Origin: Voacanga thouarsii
Lineage: Eukaryota; Streptophyta; Magnoliopsida; Gentianales; Apocynaceae
Assembly: GCA_026120185.1 (NCBI GenBank)
Contig: JANUWF010001720.1
Span: forward strand, 611,001-675,000
Direction of reading: 5' to 3'
Length of the DNA: 64,000 bases
How positions within the stretch are numbered: position 1 is the first letter of the stretch; each line of letters opens with the position of its first letter. Positions 45,232-56,777 of this stretch are shown here, in pieces. Made by a program: the position numbers and the translations under genes. Under the pieces are notes generated by a model, which saw nothing but the letters and a program-made list of their open reading frames with translations, did not search any database and was not told where the DNA came from.

Positions 45232-47534
45232 TGTAACACCCCACTACCTAGGCCCATCAGGGCCGGGGATGTCGCCTCGTCCAGAGGACAAAATGTCTTT
45301 ATAACTAGGTTACATAAAAATAAAATAAAATAAAGACTTTAAAATTAAACTTATTACAACCCAAAAGATAAGTACTGGAACAAAACCAAATAAACCGTTT
45401 GCAACAATCTCTCCAAAACATCACATAAAGTAAATAACATGAGTCTTCAAAGCATAGGCAACATCTAGCTAATGACCTCCACAGCAGGATCTTCCTGAAA
45501 ACATTGTATAAAAGGTGGAGAGATAAAAATCTCAGTAAGCCCGTGTGTGCTTTGAGTGTTTCAGGTAAAACAACTCATGTATGCAAGTTGTAAAAGTTTC
45601 ATAAGAAAAAGGTGCTTAGTGTTGAAAATAAAGAGTGGTGTTTCACTTTTCAAACTATACATGTGCACAACAAATACAACCACTCAAAAGGGTAGCCATG
45701 GGTTACCACACGTTGGGCCCCAAGACTAAATAACAGTCAGAATGCCACACTTTGTGCAAGCTGACAAAAGGTAGGTGTACAGCCTACCGGGTGAGATATT
45801 CCTCCATCTCTACACCCAAACTTACCGGTTGTTCACTCCGGAACACACAGTCCACATGACTGAAACTTTCTAGCTCGGACCGGTATGACCTACCGGATTG
45901 GCATCCTATCCAGGAAGGACTCACCCCTGAGAGGTGGCCACCTACTAAGAGACTTACCCTAACCCTTCAAAGACTAGTCCTTGTGGTCTACCCTTATTAA
46001 GTACTTAACATTGATTGTTCCACTTGGGAGAAAATTGATCATAATCCACTTTATTTGGAAATAGCAATTAAGGGTTTTTAAAAGTCTTGTCAAAGTTGGG
46101 TTTTAGAAAAAGTTTAGCATTTTGTGTAAAACTGCTTGTTTAACTTTCAAACGATTTGCTTGACTGAAATAAAAAGGAAAACATAGTCTTTAATTGCCTT
46201 CACAAAATAAATGTCCATATACATCATATTTGGCTTGCCACAATAATTCTTTGGTCTTCACAAAACTCCATGCAGGAGCTTACCTGATTCTTTGCTTGCT
46301 CAACTCAACCGTTTCCCAAGGCTGGCCTAACCCCGCCTGGGGTAAACATAAAACATAAGGTTATATTCGAGTTATACATGCCTTACATAAATAATTTCTT
46401 AGCTCAACTAGTTACAACCATGACTAGCCATGACCCTAATGTCCTAAGCTTTAAGGCTAGGTGACAAAGAATTTTATAAAATAAGTTTTAGTTGATAAGT
46501 TAAAATAACTTGGGGTTCTAAAATAATTGCTAACAAATCATAGACCCAATTAATAATTCTTGAGTGTTATTTTTACTAAATAAACTAAGGTTTGAATATT
46601 AAGTCCTAAATAGTACTAATAAATGGTGGTTTAAAAATAGCTTTATTATAAATAAATATATAATTACAAATAACCTTCAATTAATTTTTAAATAGATAAT
46701 AAATAATTAGTAATAAATAAAATTAATAATGAATGAATTATTTTAAATTTTAATTAATAAATAACAAATAGATTTTAATATAAATAATATTTTATTTATT
46801 GTAAAGGATTTATTACTATATATATTATTTTTAATAAAAGATCCCATTTACTTGATAAAGAAATATTAATATTTTAATTAATAAACCACTCCAAATTTTC
46901 CTAAAGTTTCGAATTTTATAGAGAAAAATATAGTAGTATTCTATTCAAGGTAATACAATTTGTTAATAAAAATAATCTAGCCTTAACAAGAAAATACTTT
47001 TTCTCCATGATTTTCCTATTGCTAGAAAGGATTCATGATCACATTCTCCATCATCAACAATATATTAATCTATTCATGAACGTACACTTGAACTATCTCA
47101 TACCATCACATGGCCAAAATCCTAGTAAGCGTAATCATCAATCATGGTTTCCATGGAGAATAAGAACATAAAAGCCTAATCACCTTTGGTGTCATAATAT
47201 CTAATCATGCTTCAAACCTCCATAAAATTCATTAAGCATGAAGCGCATACATTGATTCGAAGGGAAAAAACATACATCCTAGTCATATACAACAATCATC
47301 ATGTCCTAACTCCATCCCTTTAATCCACATGCATATACTCAATCCCTTATCCATATTTCATTCTTCCTATCAATATCTAAGAGACACGAATAATGAATTA
47401 AAAGAAGGATTAAAGGAAAAATACTTGATTTGATGAACACTTCGATGAAGAATTAAGAAGGTCCACGCGATTGAGAGCCTTGAATGATCCAATGGAAAAA
47501 CGGCCATGGTTGATGGTTGATCAACCATTTCGGT

Positions 47535-47607
<73 letters not shown>

Positions 47608-49507
47608 ATTAGAACAGTACAATCGAATGGAAGAAGATGAACAAGAAGGTTGTTCTTGCCTTAGCTTATTGATGTTCTTGAGACCTTCAAAGAAAAGTTA
47701 ATTTTGATCCGCTCGAAAATTCTTGTTTGCTAGGTTTTGTGTTATAAATACTAGAAATGAAGTTTAGAGATTGAAGGGAAGTGATTTGGAGTATTTGAGA
47801 GTGATTGGAGGTGTTTAGAGTAGGGTTAGGCTTGAAGAAGGTTAGTGTGTGTTCTTGGTGTTCTAGGTGGAAATGGAGAGAATTTGGAAGAAGTGCTGCA
47901 CGAATTTTGGTAGAAGGCTGGCCGAATGGTATGGAATGAATGAGGGTTTCGGTTTTCAGCAAGAAGGAGAGAGGATGATCAGATTTTTTTGAAATTTAAA
48001 TGGAGGAAATGGTGGAGATATTTAAGGTAAGAGGTTAGCTATGGTGTTTTGATCAAGAGAGGTTTCTATGTCTTTCAATGGTGCCGGCTGAACAAGGGGT
48101 TTTTGCTGGAATGATTAAAGGTTAATGTTGCTCAAGGCTGGCCGAAATTTAGTCTTAAATGGCAGAGGAAATTCTGGTTTATTAGCCTAATACAAGAGTG
48201 ACTTTAATGGAGTAAAATGCTGAAATTATTTGATGTTCAAAAAGAGTTTGAATGGAGTGATCTTATGAGTGTTTTGTGGTATGGCTATGGAGTCCTTATG
48301 CTCAAGGTGAGTGTGGGGTTAATGGAGTTCAGTCTAAAGCTGAGCAAGGTTCAATTTTACAGAGGTTGAAGGTGATTTTCGGCCTAGGCTAGAAGGGAGC
48401 AAAGCTGGAAAAAAAATCTGGTTTCATGGTTGTTCTTAGTTTCGAAGATTGCAGATTTTTTTGTGCAGAATTTCTGCACTCACTTGGTTCGATTTTTAGA
48501 GGTTCTTCTAGAGTGTTTGAGGGTCTTCCAACGATGGTTTTTTAGCCTTATTTCTGGACAAATACAGGGAATTTTTGCTGGCTTGAAGATGAGCTAAAAA
48601 TAGCTTTATTTCCTTGATTGGAAGTGGCGAAATGCCCAGAATTTTTCCTGGTTTGGTGCTGTTTTGTGCAGTCCGAAAATTGCACAGTTTTTCCAGCTTT
48701 CAAGCCACATGAAATGACCATTTTCTTGGTACAAAATGAGTGGTTTTATTGGCTGAATTTTCGAAGAGAAGGTCTGCAAAATATCTGGAAAATTTCTAGA
48801 TTTTTCCTTCACTAAGCTATGGACAACATGAAGGTGGAGTTGAAGGTTCTTTCATGGTGATTGATTTTCTCTTGGAAACCCTTCCTATTTCTCCTCCTAC
48901 TTTCGGCCAACTTCCCAACCACCAAAGCTGATTTTTGAATTTCATGGTGGAGGAGTTATCACAGAATTTTTTTGGAATTTAAAAGAAAGGATTTAATGGT
49001 TTTGAATTATAAAGATGTTAGGACAAGCTAGTGGTAATAAAAAGGACAAGAATTCCTCTAGAATTGTTTTTAGGACATGAGGATAAGATTAGGACATTCT
49101 CTTCATGTCGCCCCTAAGACAACATTCCTATTTCTATGAAATGCAAGAAAACAAAAATTCAAACTTAGTTAGGATAATCATGATAAAAGCTTAAATGATG
49201 GGATTTGAACTCATGACCTTAGAAATTAATTCACCAAGCTCTAACCACTAAACCACACTAATTCTTGTTCTTATTTTCTCACCCACATTTCCTTCTTATT
49301 TAATCCTCAAGCCTTCTTCCTATTTTGACCTCAAGCAAAATTACCATTTTATCCTTCCTACTCGATAAACATAACTAAGCTTTTTAACCTATAATCCACA
49401 ACTCTAAAGCACATAAAATCATTCAAAAATATATATATTCATGCAAAACAATATGATATGCATTCCGACCCCCTTACTCTAGGGTTGGCTTTAGGTGGGG
49501 TTTCACA
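45232..49507 (-). mobile_element. Chromovirus solo LTR in the leader of element G
   Basis: It runs from TGTAACACCCCACTACC to GGTGGGGTTTCACA, 4276 bp. Direct flanks AAACG (45227-45231) and AAATG (49508-49512) differ at one base and fit an old 5-bp duplication. It is very close to the LTR of element I (54484-58675) in order and content, including a long GA run. No internal sequence is present, so it is a solo LTR. Confidence 0.9.
47539..47606. repeat. GA microsatellite in the chromovirus solo LTR
   Basis: About 34 AG units. It sits at the same LTR position as the GA run of element I (56708-56776) and the short CT-rich stretch near 29595-29620 of element F. Confidence 0.95.
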
Positions 49508-49512
49508 AAATG

Positions 49513-50778
49513 GGTGCTCAATCCAGTGTGGCGGGTGTAGTGAACCACATAATTTTTTTTTTTTTTTCCTTCTAATTTTTCTTGCGTTTTCCTTTTAGTT
49601 TTAGGGTCCATACCAGGCAAAGTTAATATTTTGCAATAGTTAATATTCAAGGAATATTGTTGCATGAAAAATATTAGTAAGGGATTTTAGGATTAAATAA
49701 GACCATTAATTAATTAATTAATTAATTAATTAATTAATTAATTAATTAATTAATTAATTAATTAATTAATGTGTTTAATTCTATTATCTGGGTATTTAGG
49801 TTTAAAAAAATAAAAAAGCATGAAAACGTCTACTGTTTTCTAGCATGCTATTTTTTTAAGTACTTATGTGCACGGTCTCTCAAAGACCAAAGTCTTTAGG
49901 AATATTTTTGACAAGGAAAATATTTTTCTACAAATTAAATGGTTATTTTAACTTAAACAAAAATTAATCTTTGGATATTTTCTCAAAGAATTTAATCTTT
50001 AACATAGAAAATATATTGGATTTAGATATTTTTTGTAAGTTAAAATAGAAAGCCATTTTGTTTTATTTTGGCACAAGAAAAATTATTTTGTCAAATAAAC
50101 TTGAGACCAAAGTCTCTAGAAAGTTTTAATTGGAAAATTTTTGAAATCATTAAGTTTTTAACTTAAATAAAATTAGTCCATGGGAAAAATATCTCAAATG
50201 ATATAAACCTTGACATAGAGATTTTAATGGATTTAGATATTTTAATTTTGAGTTAAAGGGAAAACTTAATGGAAATTTTCAAAGAGATATTTTTTTCAGA
50301 AAACCCTTGTTTTAAAAGACTAAGTGAGAGAGGGGTTCCAACGGCCCCACGGCTTCCATCACGATCTTCATTAAAGATCGTGGGTCCCCTCACGTTACCC
50401 TGGGAGTGAACCCGTATAGGATGGGGATACCACAAGGATCTAGATCTAATGGAGGGATGTAATTATTAACCCGGGGCCCGTACTATGATCAGTCAGCCCC
50501 TCGTTGGAGGTCATAGTGCGAGGAATGTCCATAGGAAATGAGAGGAAACGGCCATCCCCTCGATGGAGTTATCTTTTAGATCATTACCTAGAAAGGAAAT
50601 TAATTTGTAGTGGTCAACACACTTAACTTTGGGGACTATTAATCTTCCCAAGAAGCTATGTCAGTTTTCCTAAGAGCCAAATTAATTATTATCAGTTTTG
50701 ATAATAAAGATAAAGTGCACATATTTATTTTGTTTTCACAAATTAAATATTTTTCTTTTATTTTTCGATTTTTTAGAA
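49513..50778 (+). other. Leader of element G, second part
   Basis: Non-coding, with a T-run at 49552-49567, a TTAA/ATTA tetranucleotide run at 49705-49770, AT-rich sequence, and a GC-richer part at about 50330-50560 that includes a dyad around CACGATCTT ... AAGATCGTG (near 50358-50381). Gag starts at 50779. Confidence 0.65.
49705..49770. repeat. ATTA tetranucleotide microsatellite
   Basis: About 16 uninterrupted ATTA units. Confidence 0.95.
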
Positions 50779-52062
50779 ATGGTGGGGGGTTCTTTTAGTC
50801 CATTGGTCGTTATTCTTCAAGAGAATAAGCTAACGGGACCAAACTATATGGACTGGAAGAGGAACCTGGACATAATACTCACAGCCGAGGAGTATAAGTA
50901 TGTCTTTTACGAAACCTGTCCTATTATCGAGGAAGGATCCACTGTCGAAGAGCGTGAGGCTGAGAAGGCATGGAAGAAGGCCGACGAGGTGGCTCATTGT
51001 TACATGTTAGCCTCCATGTCTAATGTGTTCCAGTCCAAACATGAGCACATGACCACTACATATGGCATAACTCAATCATTAGCCACGATGTTCGCAAATA
51101 AGAGCCGGCCCGCAAGGCAGGAGGCTTTTCAAACTATTATAAACACTAAGATGGCTGAGGGAGCATCAGTCAGAGAGCATATGCTCAAGATGATTGTTGC
51201 TTTTGAGGAGGCAAAAATCTTAGGGGTTATCATTGACCCTGAAAGCCAAGTGGACATAGTTCTCAAATCTCTACCAGATTTCTTTACTCAATTCAAGTTG
51301 AATTACAACATGAACAAGTTAAACATGAGTTTAACTGAGTTGATGAATGAGCTCCAAATGGCAGAGAAGGCCATGAAGCCACAATCCAAGGCTCTGATTG
51401 CGAAACTAATAAATCAAGAATATTCTGTATTTTTCCATTCTGATATTTCTATTAGTAGAGATGGAGAAATTTTATGTATTGGGCACATGTATGAAAATCT
51501 ATTTTTCTTAAATCCTATTAACAATCAATTAAATAATACACAATCTAAACCTTTAACAAAGAAGAGAAAGACCAATGTCAGTGACTCTTATCTTTGGCAT
51601 CTAAGGTTGGGTTATATAAACTCAATCAGGATTCGGAGGTTAATCCATGATGGGCCTTTGGGCTTATTGAGATTGGAAAATTGGCCTCAATATGAATCCT
51701 GCCTCATGGGAAAGATGACCAAAAGGTCATATACCCCTAAGGCGGATAGAGCCAAGGAGGTATTGAGTCTTGTTCGCATTAATGTGTGTGGTCCCTTGTC
51801 TACACTAGTTAGAGGGGGTTTTAAGTACTTCATCACTTTCACGGATAATTGTACGAGGTTTGGTTTTATTTACCTGATGAGACGGAAGTTTGACTCTTTT
51901 GACAAGTTCAAAGAGTTTAAGGCTGAAATGGAGCGTCAGACAGGTAAATTGATCAAGACCTTACGATCGGATCGTGGTGAAGAGTACCTCCTGGGTGAAT
52001 TCAAGGATTACATAGTACATCATGGGATAGTATCCCAACTCTCTACGTCGGGAACACCCTAG
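50779..52062 (+). pseudogene. Copia element G gag joined in frame to integrase
   Basis: ATG at 50779 (MVGGSFSPLVVILQENKL) starts a typical Copia gag (UBN2-type), with LTGPNYMDWKRNL and MAEGASVREHMLKM. Up to LQMAEKAMKPQSKALIAK (near 51405) it is normal. The frame then continues directly with LINQEYSVFF, a stretch normally found behind the protease, the integrase zinc finger (YLWHLRLGYINSI ... ESCLMGKMTKRSY) and core (FITFTDN, LRSDRGEEYL). Zinc knuckle and protease are thus missing by an in-frame deletion of roughly 200 codons. The 428-codon frame is open to a stop at 52060-52062. The first core D is changed (RINVCGP for the usual H/SDVCGP). Confidence 0.85.
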
Positions 52063-53275
52063 CAGAACAGAGTAGCTGAAAGAAGGAACAGGACATTAAT
52101 GGAAATGGTCCAAAGTATGATGTCTCATGCTACTCTTCCAGTGTCTTTTTTGGGATATGCCTTGGAAACAACGGCATACATTCTGAACTTGGTACCTTCC
52201 AAGTCAGTACCTAGGACTCCCTATGAGATATAAACTGGGCGTAAGCTAAGTCTAAATCATCTTAGGATATGGGGTTGTCCATCTTATGTACTGGTCAAGG
52301 GGGATAAATTGAAACCAAGATCAGAATTATGCTATTTTGTTGGGTATCCAAAAGAGACAAATTGTGGTTACTTTTATCATCCTAAGGAACAAAAAGTACT
52401 GGTAAGTACCAATGCTAGATACTTAGAGGCTGATCAGAGTACTTACATGAAAAGTTCAACGAAGTTGGAACTTGAGGAGAAGTTATCTTCAGAATCAACT
52501 TCTTCTGACCCGATTGTGCAACAAAAAGAGGCACAGCCTCAAGAGCCTGTACAATTAGAGCCTTGTCGCAGTGGGAGAGTGTCTAGGGTTCCAGAGAGAT
52601 GGACTGGAGAAACTTTCAAGCTAGCTTCCGACCATCAGGACTAAGACCCCACTAGATACGAGAAGGCTATTGTTGATGCCGATGCAAATCTATAGCATGA
52701 AGCAATGAAAGCCGAGATTGAGTCTATGTACCTCAATCGGGTTTGGGATCTTGTAGCTTCACCTGAAGGGATAAAACCCATTGGGTATAAGTGGGTATAC
52801 AAGAGAAAAGGGGGAGTAGGTGGAAAGGTGGAATCCTTCAAAGCTAGGCCTGTGGCAAAAGGGTATACTCAGAAAGAAGGAATCAATTATGAGAAGACCT
52901 TTTCTCCGATAGCCATGCTTAAGTCCATCCGTATCATCTTTGCCATTGCATATCATTATGACTACGAAATACTGCAAATGGATGTCAAGAAGGAATTTTT
53001 AAATGGTCATCTTAGGGAAGACATCTATATGTCCCAATTGGAAGGTTTTATTGCTAAAGGTCAAGAACATATAGTTTGCAAGCTTAAGAAATCCATTTAT
53101 AGACTTAAACAGGCATCGAAAGCATGGAACATTCGTTTTGACGAGACTGTAAAGTCTTAAGGTTTTATTTAAAACAAGAATGAACTATGCGTGTACAGGA
53201 AACTTGAAGGCATTAATGTGGTTTTTCTTGTTTTGTATATGGATGACATTCTACTCATTGGAAATGATGTAGGGT
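52063..53275 (+). pseudogene. Copia element G end of integrase and reverse transcriptase, truncated
   Basis: NRVAERRNRTLMEMV follows the stop and carries the integrase glutamate. A stop at 52231 comes before LRIWGCPSYV, GYPKETNCGYFY and the linker block CRSGRVSRVPERW. Reverse transcriptase starts near 52690 (MKAEIESMYLNRVWDL) and has GYKWVYKRK, MDVKKEFLNGHL, a stop at 53158 and LYMDDILLIGNDVG near 53235-53275, with YMDD in the catalytic box. There it ends at the LTR H junction. RNase H and the 3' LTR are not in the visible part. Confidence 0.86.
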
Positions 53276-53771
53276 TGATAGGGCCTAAATTAGTCATATT
53301 TTTCCTAGTTATTTGATATTATTTTGTGATACATTTTGTACAATAACTAGTCATATTCCTTCTTATTTGATATTTCTCTTATAAAAATACGTTTCTGTAA
53401 TTTTATGCAAAAATAAGGGGAAATTAGATCTAATTATGTGATTTTCAAAACAGAGGCGACGCCAGCCTGAGAAGGATAGCCGGCGCCGAATTGTCACTGG
53501 AAGAACAAAGAGAAAGCAAGAAAAGAAGCATTAAACGAAGTCAACAATAATGGCCAGAAGAAAGAAAAGCAAAAGCAATAGGAGAAAGTGCAATTTCAGT
53601 TCATAGCTCACGGCTAATAAAGCCAACAACAAAAAGGAAACAATTGCAGCAAAGAAAATCATGAATTTCGATGGGCCAAGGAAGAGAAAGAAATTTAACA
53701 AAATGGGCTGACAAAGGACAAAAGGAAATTGAACAAGAAGCAGCAATTTTTGGTAGCTCTGGATGGTTTGC

Positions 53772-53883
53772 GGCTCAATTGAGCCGATGCAAGGTTAATG
53801 GCTCAATTGAGCCGACGCAACAATAGATAAGAAGAAACAGCTTTGTGTGGCGCATCAGTTTTGGATGGTGGCTCAATTTAGCC
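53772..53883. repeat. Triple palindrome GGCTCAATTGAGCC
   Basis: Perfect 14-base palindromes at 53772-53785 and 53800-53813, and GGCTCAATTTAGCC at 53870-53883. Each is followed by GA and the first two by GAYGCAA. They lie about 300-420 bases upstream of the TATA box. Confidence 0.9.
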
Positions 53884-54190
53884 GACATCGATGGAAAGTT
53901 AGCTTCAGCAAATTTCGGTTGACCGCATAGCTTCAATTGCAAACCAAACTTCAGCAATTTCAATTCGACATAAAAAATGTCTCCAGCACTACACGACAAG
54001 AACCGAATTAGAAGTCCAAATTGAATTCAATTTCACAAAAGGTCAAAGACGGTAGACCCTTGTTTTATTTAGTTTTATTTAGGTTTTTCTTAGACTTTTA
54101 TTTAGTTTTTATTACTCCTTTTTGGTTTTGGATTATTCTTAGGTAATTACTTTTTCTTTATTTAAAACTCTTTTAGGAACTTTGTAAGCC

Positions 54191-54199
54191 TATAAATAA
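54191..54199 (+). promoter_or_regulatory. Probable TATA box of LTR H
   Basis: TATAAATAA in GCCTATAAATAAAGGCC, a strong plant TATA match inside an LTR. Confidence 0.6.
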
Positions 54200-54483
54200 A
54201 GGCCAATTTACCCTAGGAAGGGGGGGTGCACAATATAGAGACTTAGATATATTTTGGAGTGCATCACCAATATTTTCAGGAAATAAATAGTTCAAGGAGA
54301 ATTGTACAAGAAGGTTTTCAAAAGAAGAAGAAGAAGACTTATCTATAAGAATCTATTTCTTTCTTTTGTTTTCTTTTTCTTGACAATGATATGTTAATTA
54401 TTTTATTATAATTTAACATTATTTTAGATATTCATGATACTTAGAGTTCTTTGATATTTTGATTAATTGATTGTTATTCTTGG

Positions 54484-56703
54484 TGTAACACCCCACTACC
54501 TAGGCCCATCAAGGCCAGGGATGTCGCCCCGTCTAGAGGACAAGGGGTCTTTATAACTAGGTTACATAAAAATAAAATAAAATAAAGACTTTAAAATTAA
54601 ACTTATTACAACTCAAAAGATAAGTACTAGAACAAATCCAAATAAACTGTTTGCAACAATCTCTCCAAAACATCACATAAAGTAAATAACATGAGTCTTC
54701 AAAACATAGGCAACATTCTAGCTAATGACCTCCACAGTAGGATCTTCCTGAAAACATAGCATAAAAGGGTGGTGAGATAAGAATCTCAGTAAGTCCGTGT
54801 GTGCTTTGAGTGTTTCAGGTAAAATAATTCATGTATGCAAGTTGTAAAAGTTTCATAAGGAAAAAGTGCTGGCAAGCAATAAATAAGTGTTGAAAATAAA
54901 GAGTGGCGTTTCACTTTTCAAACCATACATGTGCACCATAAATACAACCACTCAAATGGGTAGCCATGGGTTACCACACGTTGGGCCCCATGACTAGATA
55001 ATAGTCAGAATGCCACAATTTGTGCAAGCTGACAAAAGGTTGGTGTGCAGTCTACCGGGTGAGATACTCCTCCATCTCAACACCCAAACTTACCGGTTGT
55101 CCACTCCGGAACACAGTCCACATGACTGAAACTTGCTAGCTCGGACTGGTATGACCTACCGGACTCGCATCTTATCCAGGAAGGACTTACCCCTCAGAGG
55201 TGGCCACCTACTGAGAGACTTACCCTAACCCTTCAAAGACTAGTCCTGGTGGTCTACCCTTATTGAGTACTCAACGTTGATTGTTCCACTTGGGAGAAAA
55301 TTGATCACACTTTGCTTTATTTGGAAATAGCAATTAAGTGTTTCTAAAAGTCTTGTCAAAGTTGGGTTTTAGAAAAAGTTTAGCATTTTGTGTAAAATTG
55401 CTTGTTTAACTTTCAAATGATTTGCTTGACTGAAATAAAAAGGAAAAACAGCCCTCAATTGCCTTCACAAAATAAATGTCCATACACATCGTGTTTGGCT
55501 TGCCACAACAACTTTTTGGTCTTCACAAAACTCCAAGCTGGAGCTTACCTGATTCTTTGCTTGCTCAACTCAAACGTCTTCCAAGGCTGTCCTAACCCCG
55601 CCTGGGGTAAACACAAAACATAAGGTTATATTCGAGCTATACTTGCCTTACATAAATAATTTCTTAGCTCAACTAGTTACAACCATGACTAGCCATGACC
55701 CTAATGTCCTAAGCTTTAAGGCTAGGTGATAAAGAATTTTATAAAATAAGTTTTAGTTGATAAGTTAAAATAACTTGGGGTTCTAAAATAATTGCTAATG
55801 AATTATAAACTCATTCAGTAATTCTTGTGTGCTATTATTAATAAATAAACCAAGGTTTGAATTTTAAATAATGCTAAGTCCTAATTAATATTAATATATG
55901 GTAATTTAAAAATATCTTATTATAAATAAATAATAAATTACAAATAATTTTTAATTAATTTCAAAGAGATAATGAATAATTAATAATAAATAAAATTTAA
56001 TAATGAATTATATTGAATTTTTGTTTAAAAAATTTTAATAGTTTAACTTAATATTCTAATCCAAATTCCCTAGTGTTTTGAATTTTTGAAGAAAAATATA
56101 GTAGTAATTCTAATTTATGTAATAAAATTTGTTAATGAATATAACCTAGAATTAACAAGAAAATAATCTTACATCATGGTTTCCTATTGCTAGAAAAGAT
56201 TCATGATCACATTCTCCATCATCAAACAATATATTAATCCATTCATGAACATACACTTGAACTATCTCATACCATCACATGGTCAAAACCTACTAAGCAT
56301 AATCATCAATCATGGTTTCCATGGACAAATAAGAACATAAAAGCCTAATCACATTTGGTGTCATAATATCTAATCATGCTTCAAACCTCCATAAAATTCA
56401 TTAAGCATGAAGAACATACATTGATTCGAAAGGAAAACACATACATCCTAGTCATAGACAACAATCATCATGTCCTAACCCCAATCCCTTTACGCATATA
56501 CTCAATCTCCCAATCATATTCTATCTCCCTATCAACACCAAAGAGACATGATTTCAGAATTTAATAAGAGAGATTTAAGAATGAATACTTGATTGTCGAG
56601 TACTTTGATGAAGACAAAAGAAGGTCCACGCGCGATGGAGTGTCTTGAATGGTCCAATGAAATAAACGATCATGGTTGATGGTTGATCAACCATTTCAGT
56701 AAG

Positions 56704-56777
<74 letters not shown>

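Larger units (their letters stand above)
40552..53275 (+). mobile_element. Ty1/Copia element G with two Gypsy solo LTRs in its leader
   Basis: A 5' LTR (40552-42409) and primer site are followed by a leader split by two Gypsy solo LTRs (42423-44779 and 45232-49507), then gag fused to integrase, and reverse transcriptase to 53275. There LTR H begins and the rest of G is not seen. It is inserted in element E, probably at CTCAC (40547-40551), but the right duplication lies outside the visible part. Confidence 0.9.
53276..54483 (+). repeat. Left part of an unclassified LTR (H)
   Basis: It starts TGATAGGGCCTAAATTAG exactly where the reverse transcriptase frame of G is lost. A TATA box is at 54191, a G-run and GTGCAC near 54222, and no coding sequence. 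A length above 1.2 kb, a TG start and a TATA box fit a retroelement LTR. It is cut at 54483 by element I; its right part should lie beyond the window. Three copies of a 14-bp palindrome are at 53772-53883. Lineage unknown. Confidence 0.6.

Noticed and set aside
47370..47609. Leu/Ser repeat protein on the minus strand, and the Arg/Glu repeat frame at 47471-47701
   Set aside because: Both are translations of the GA/CT microsatellite.
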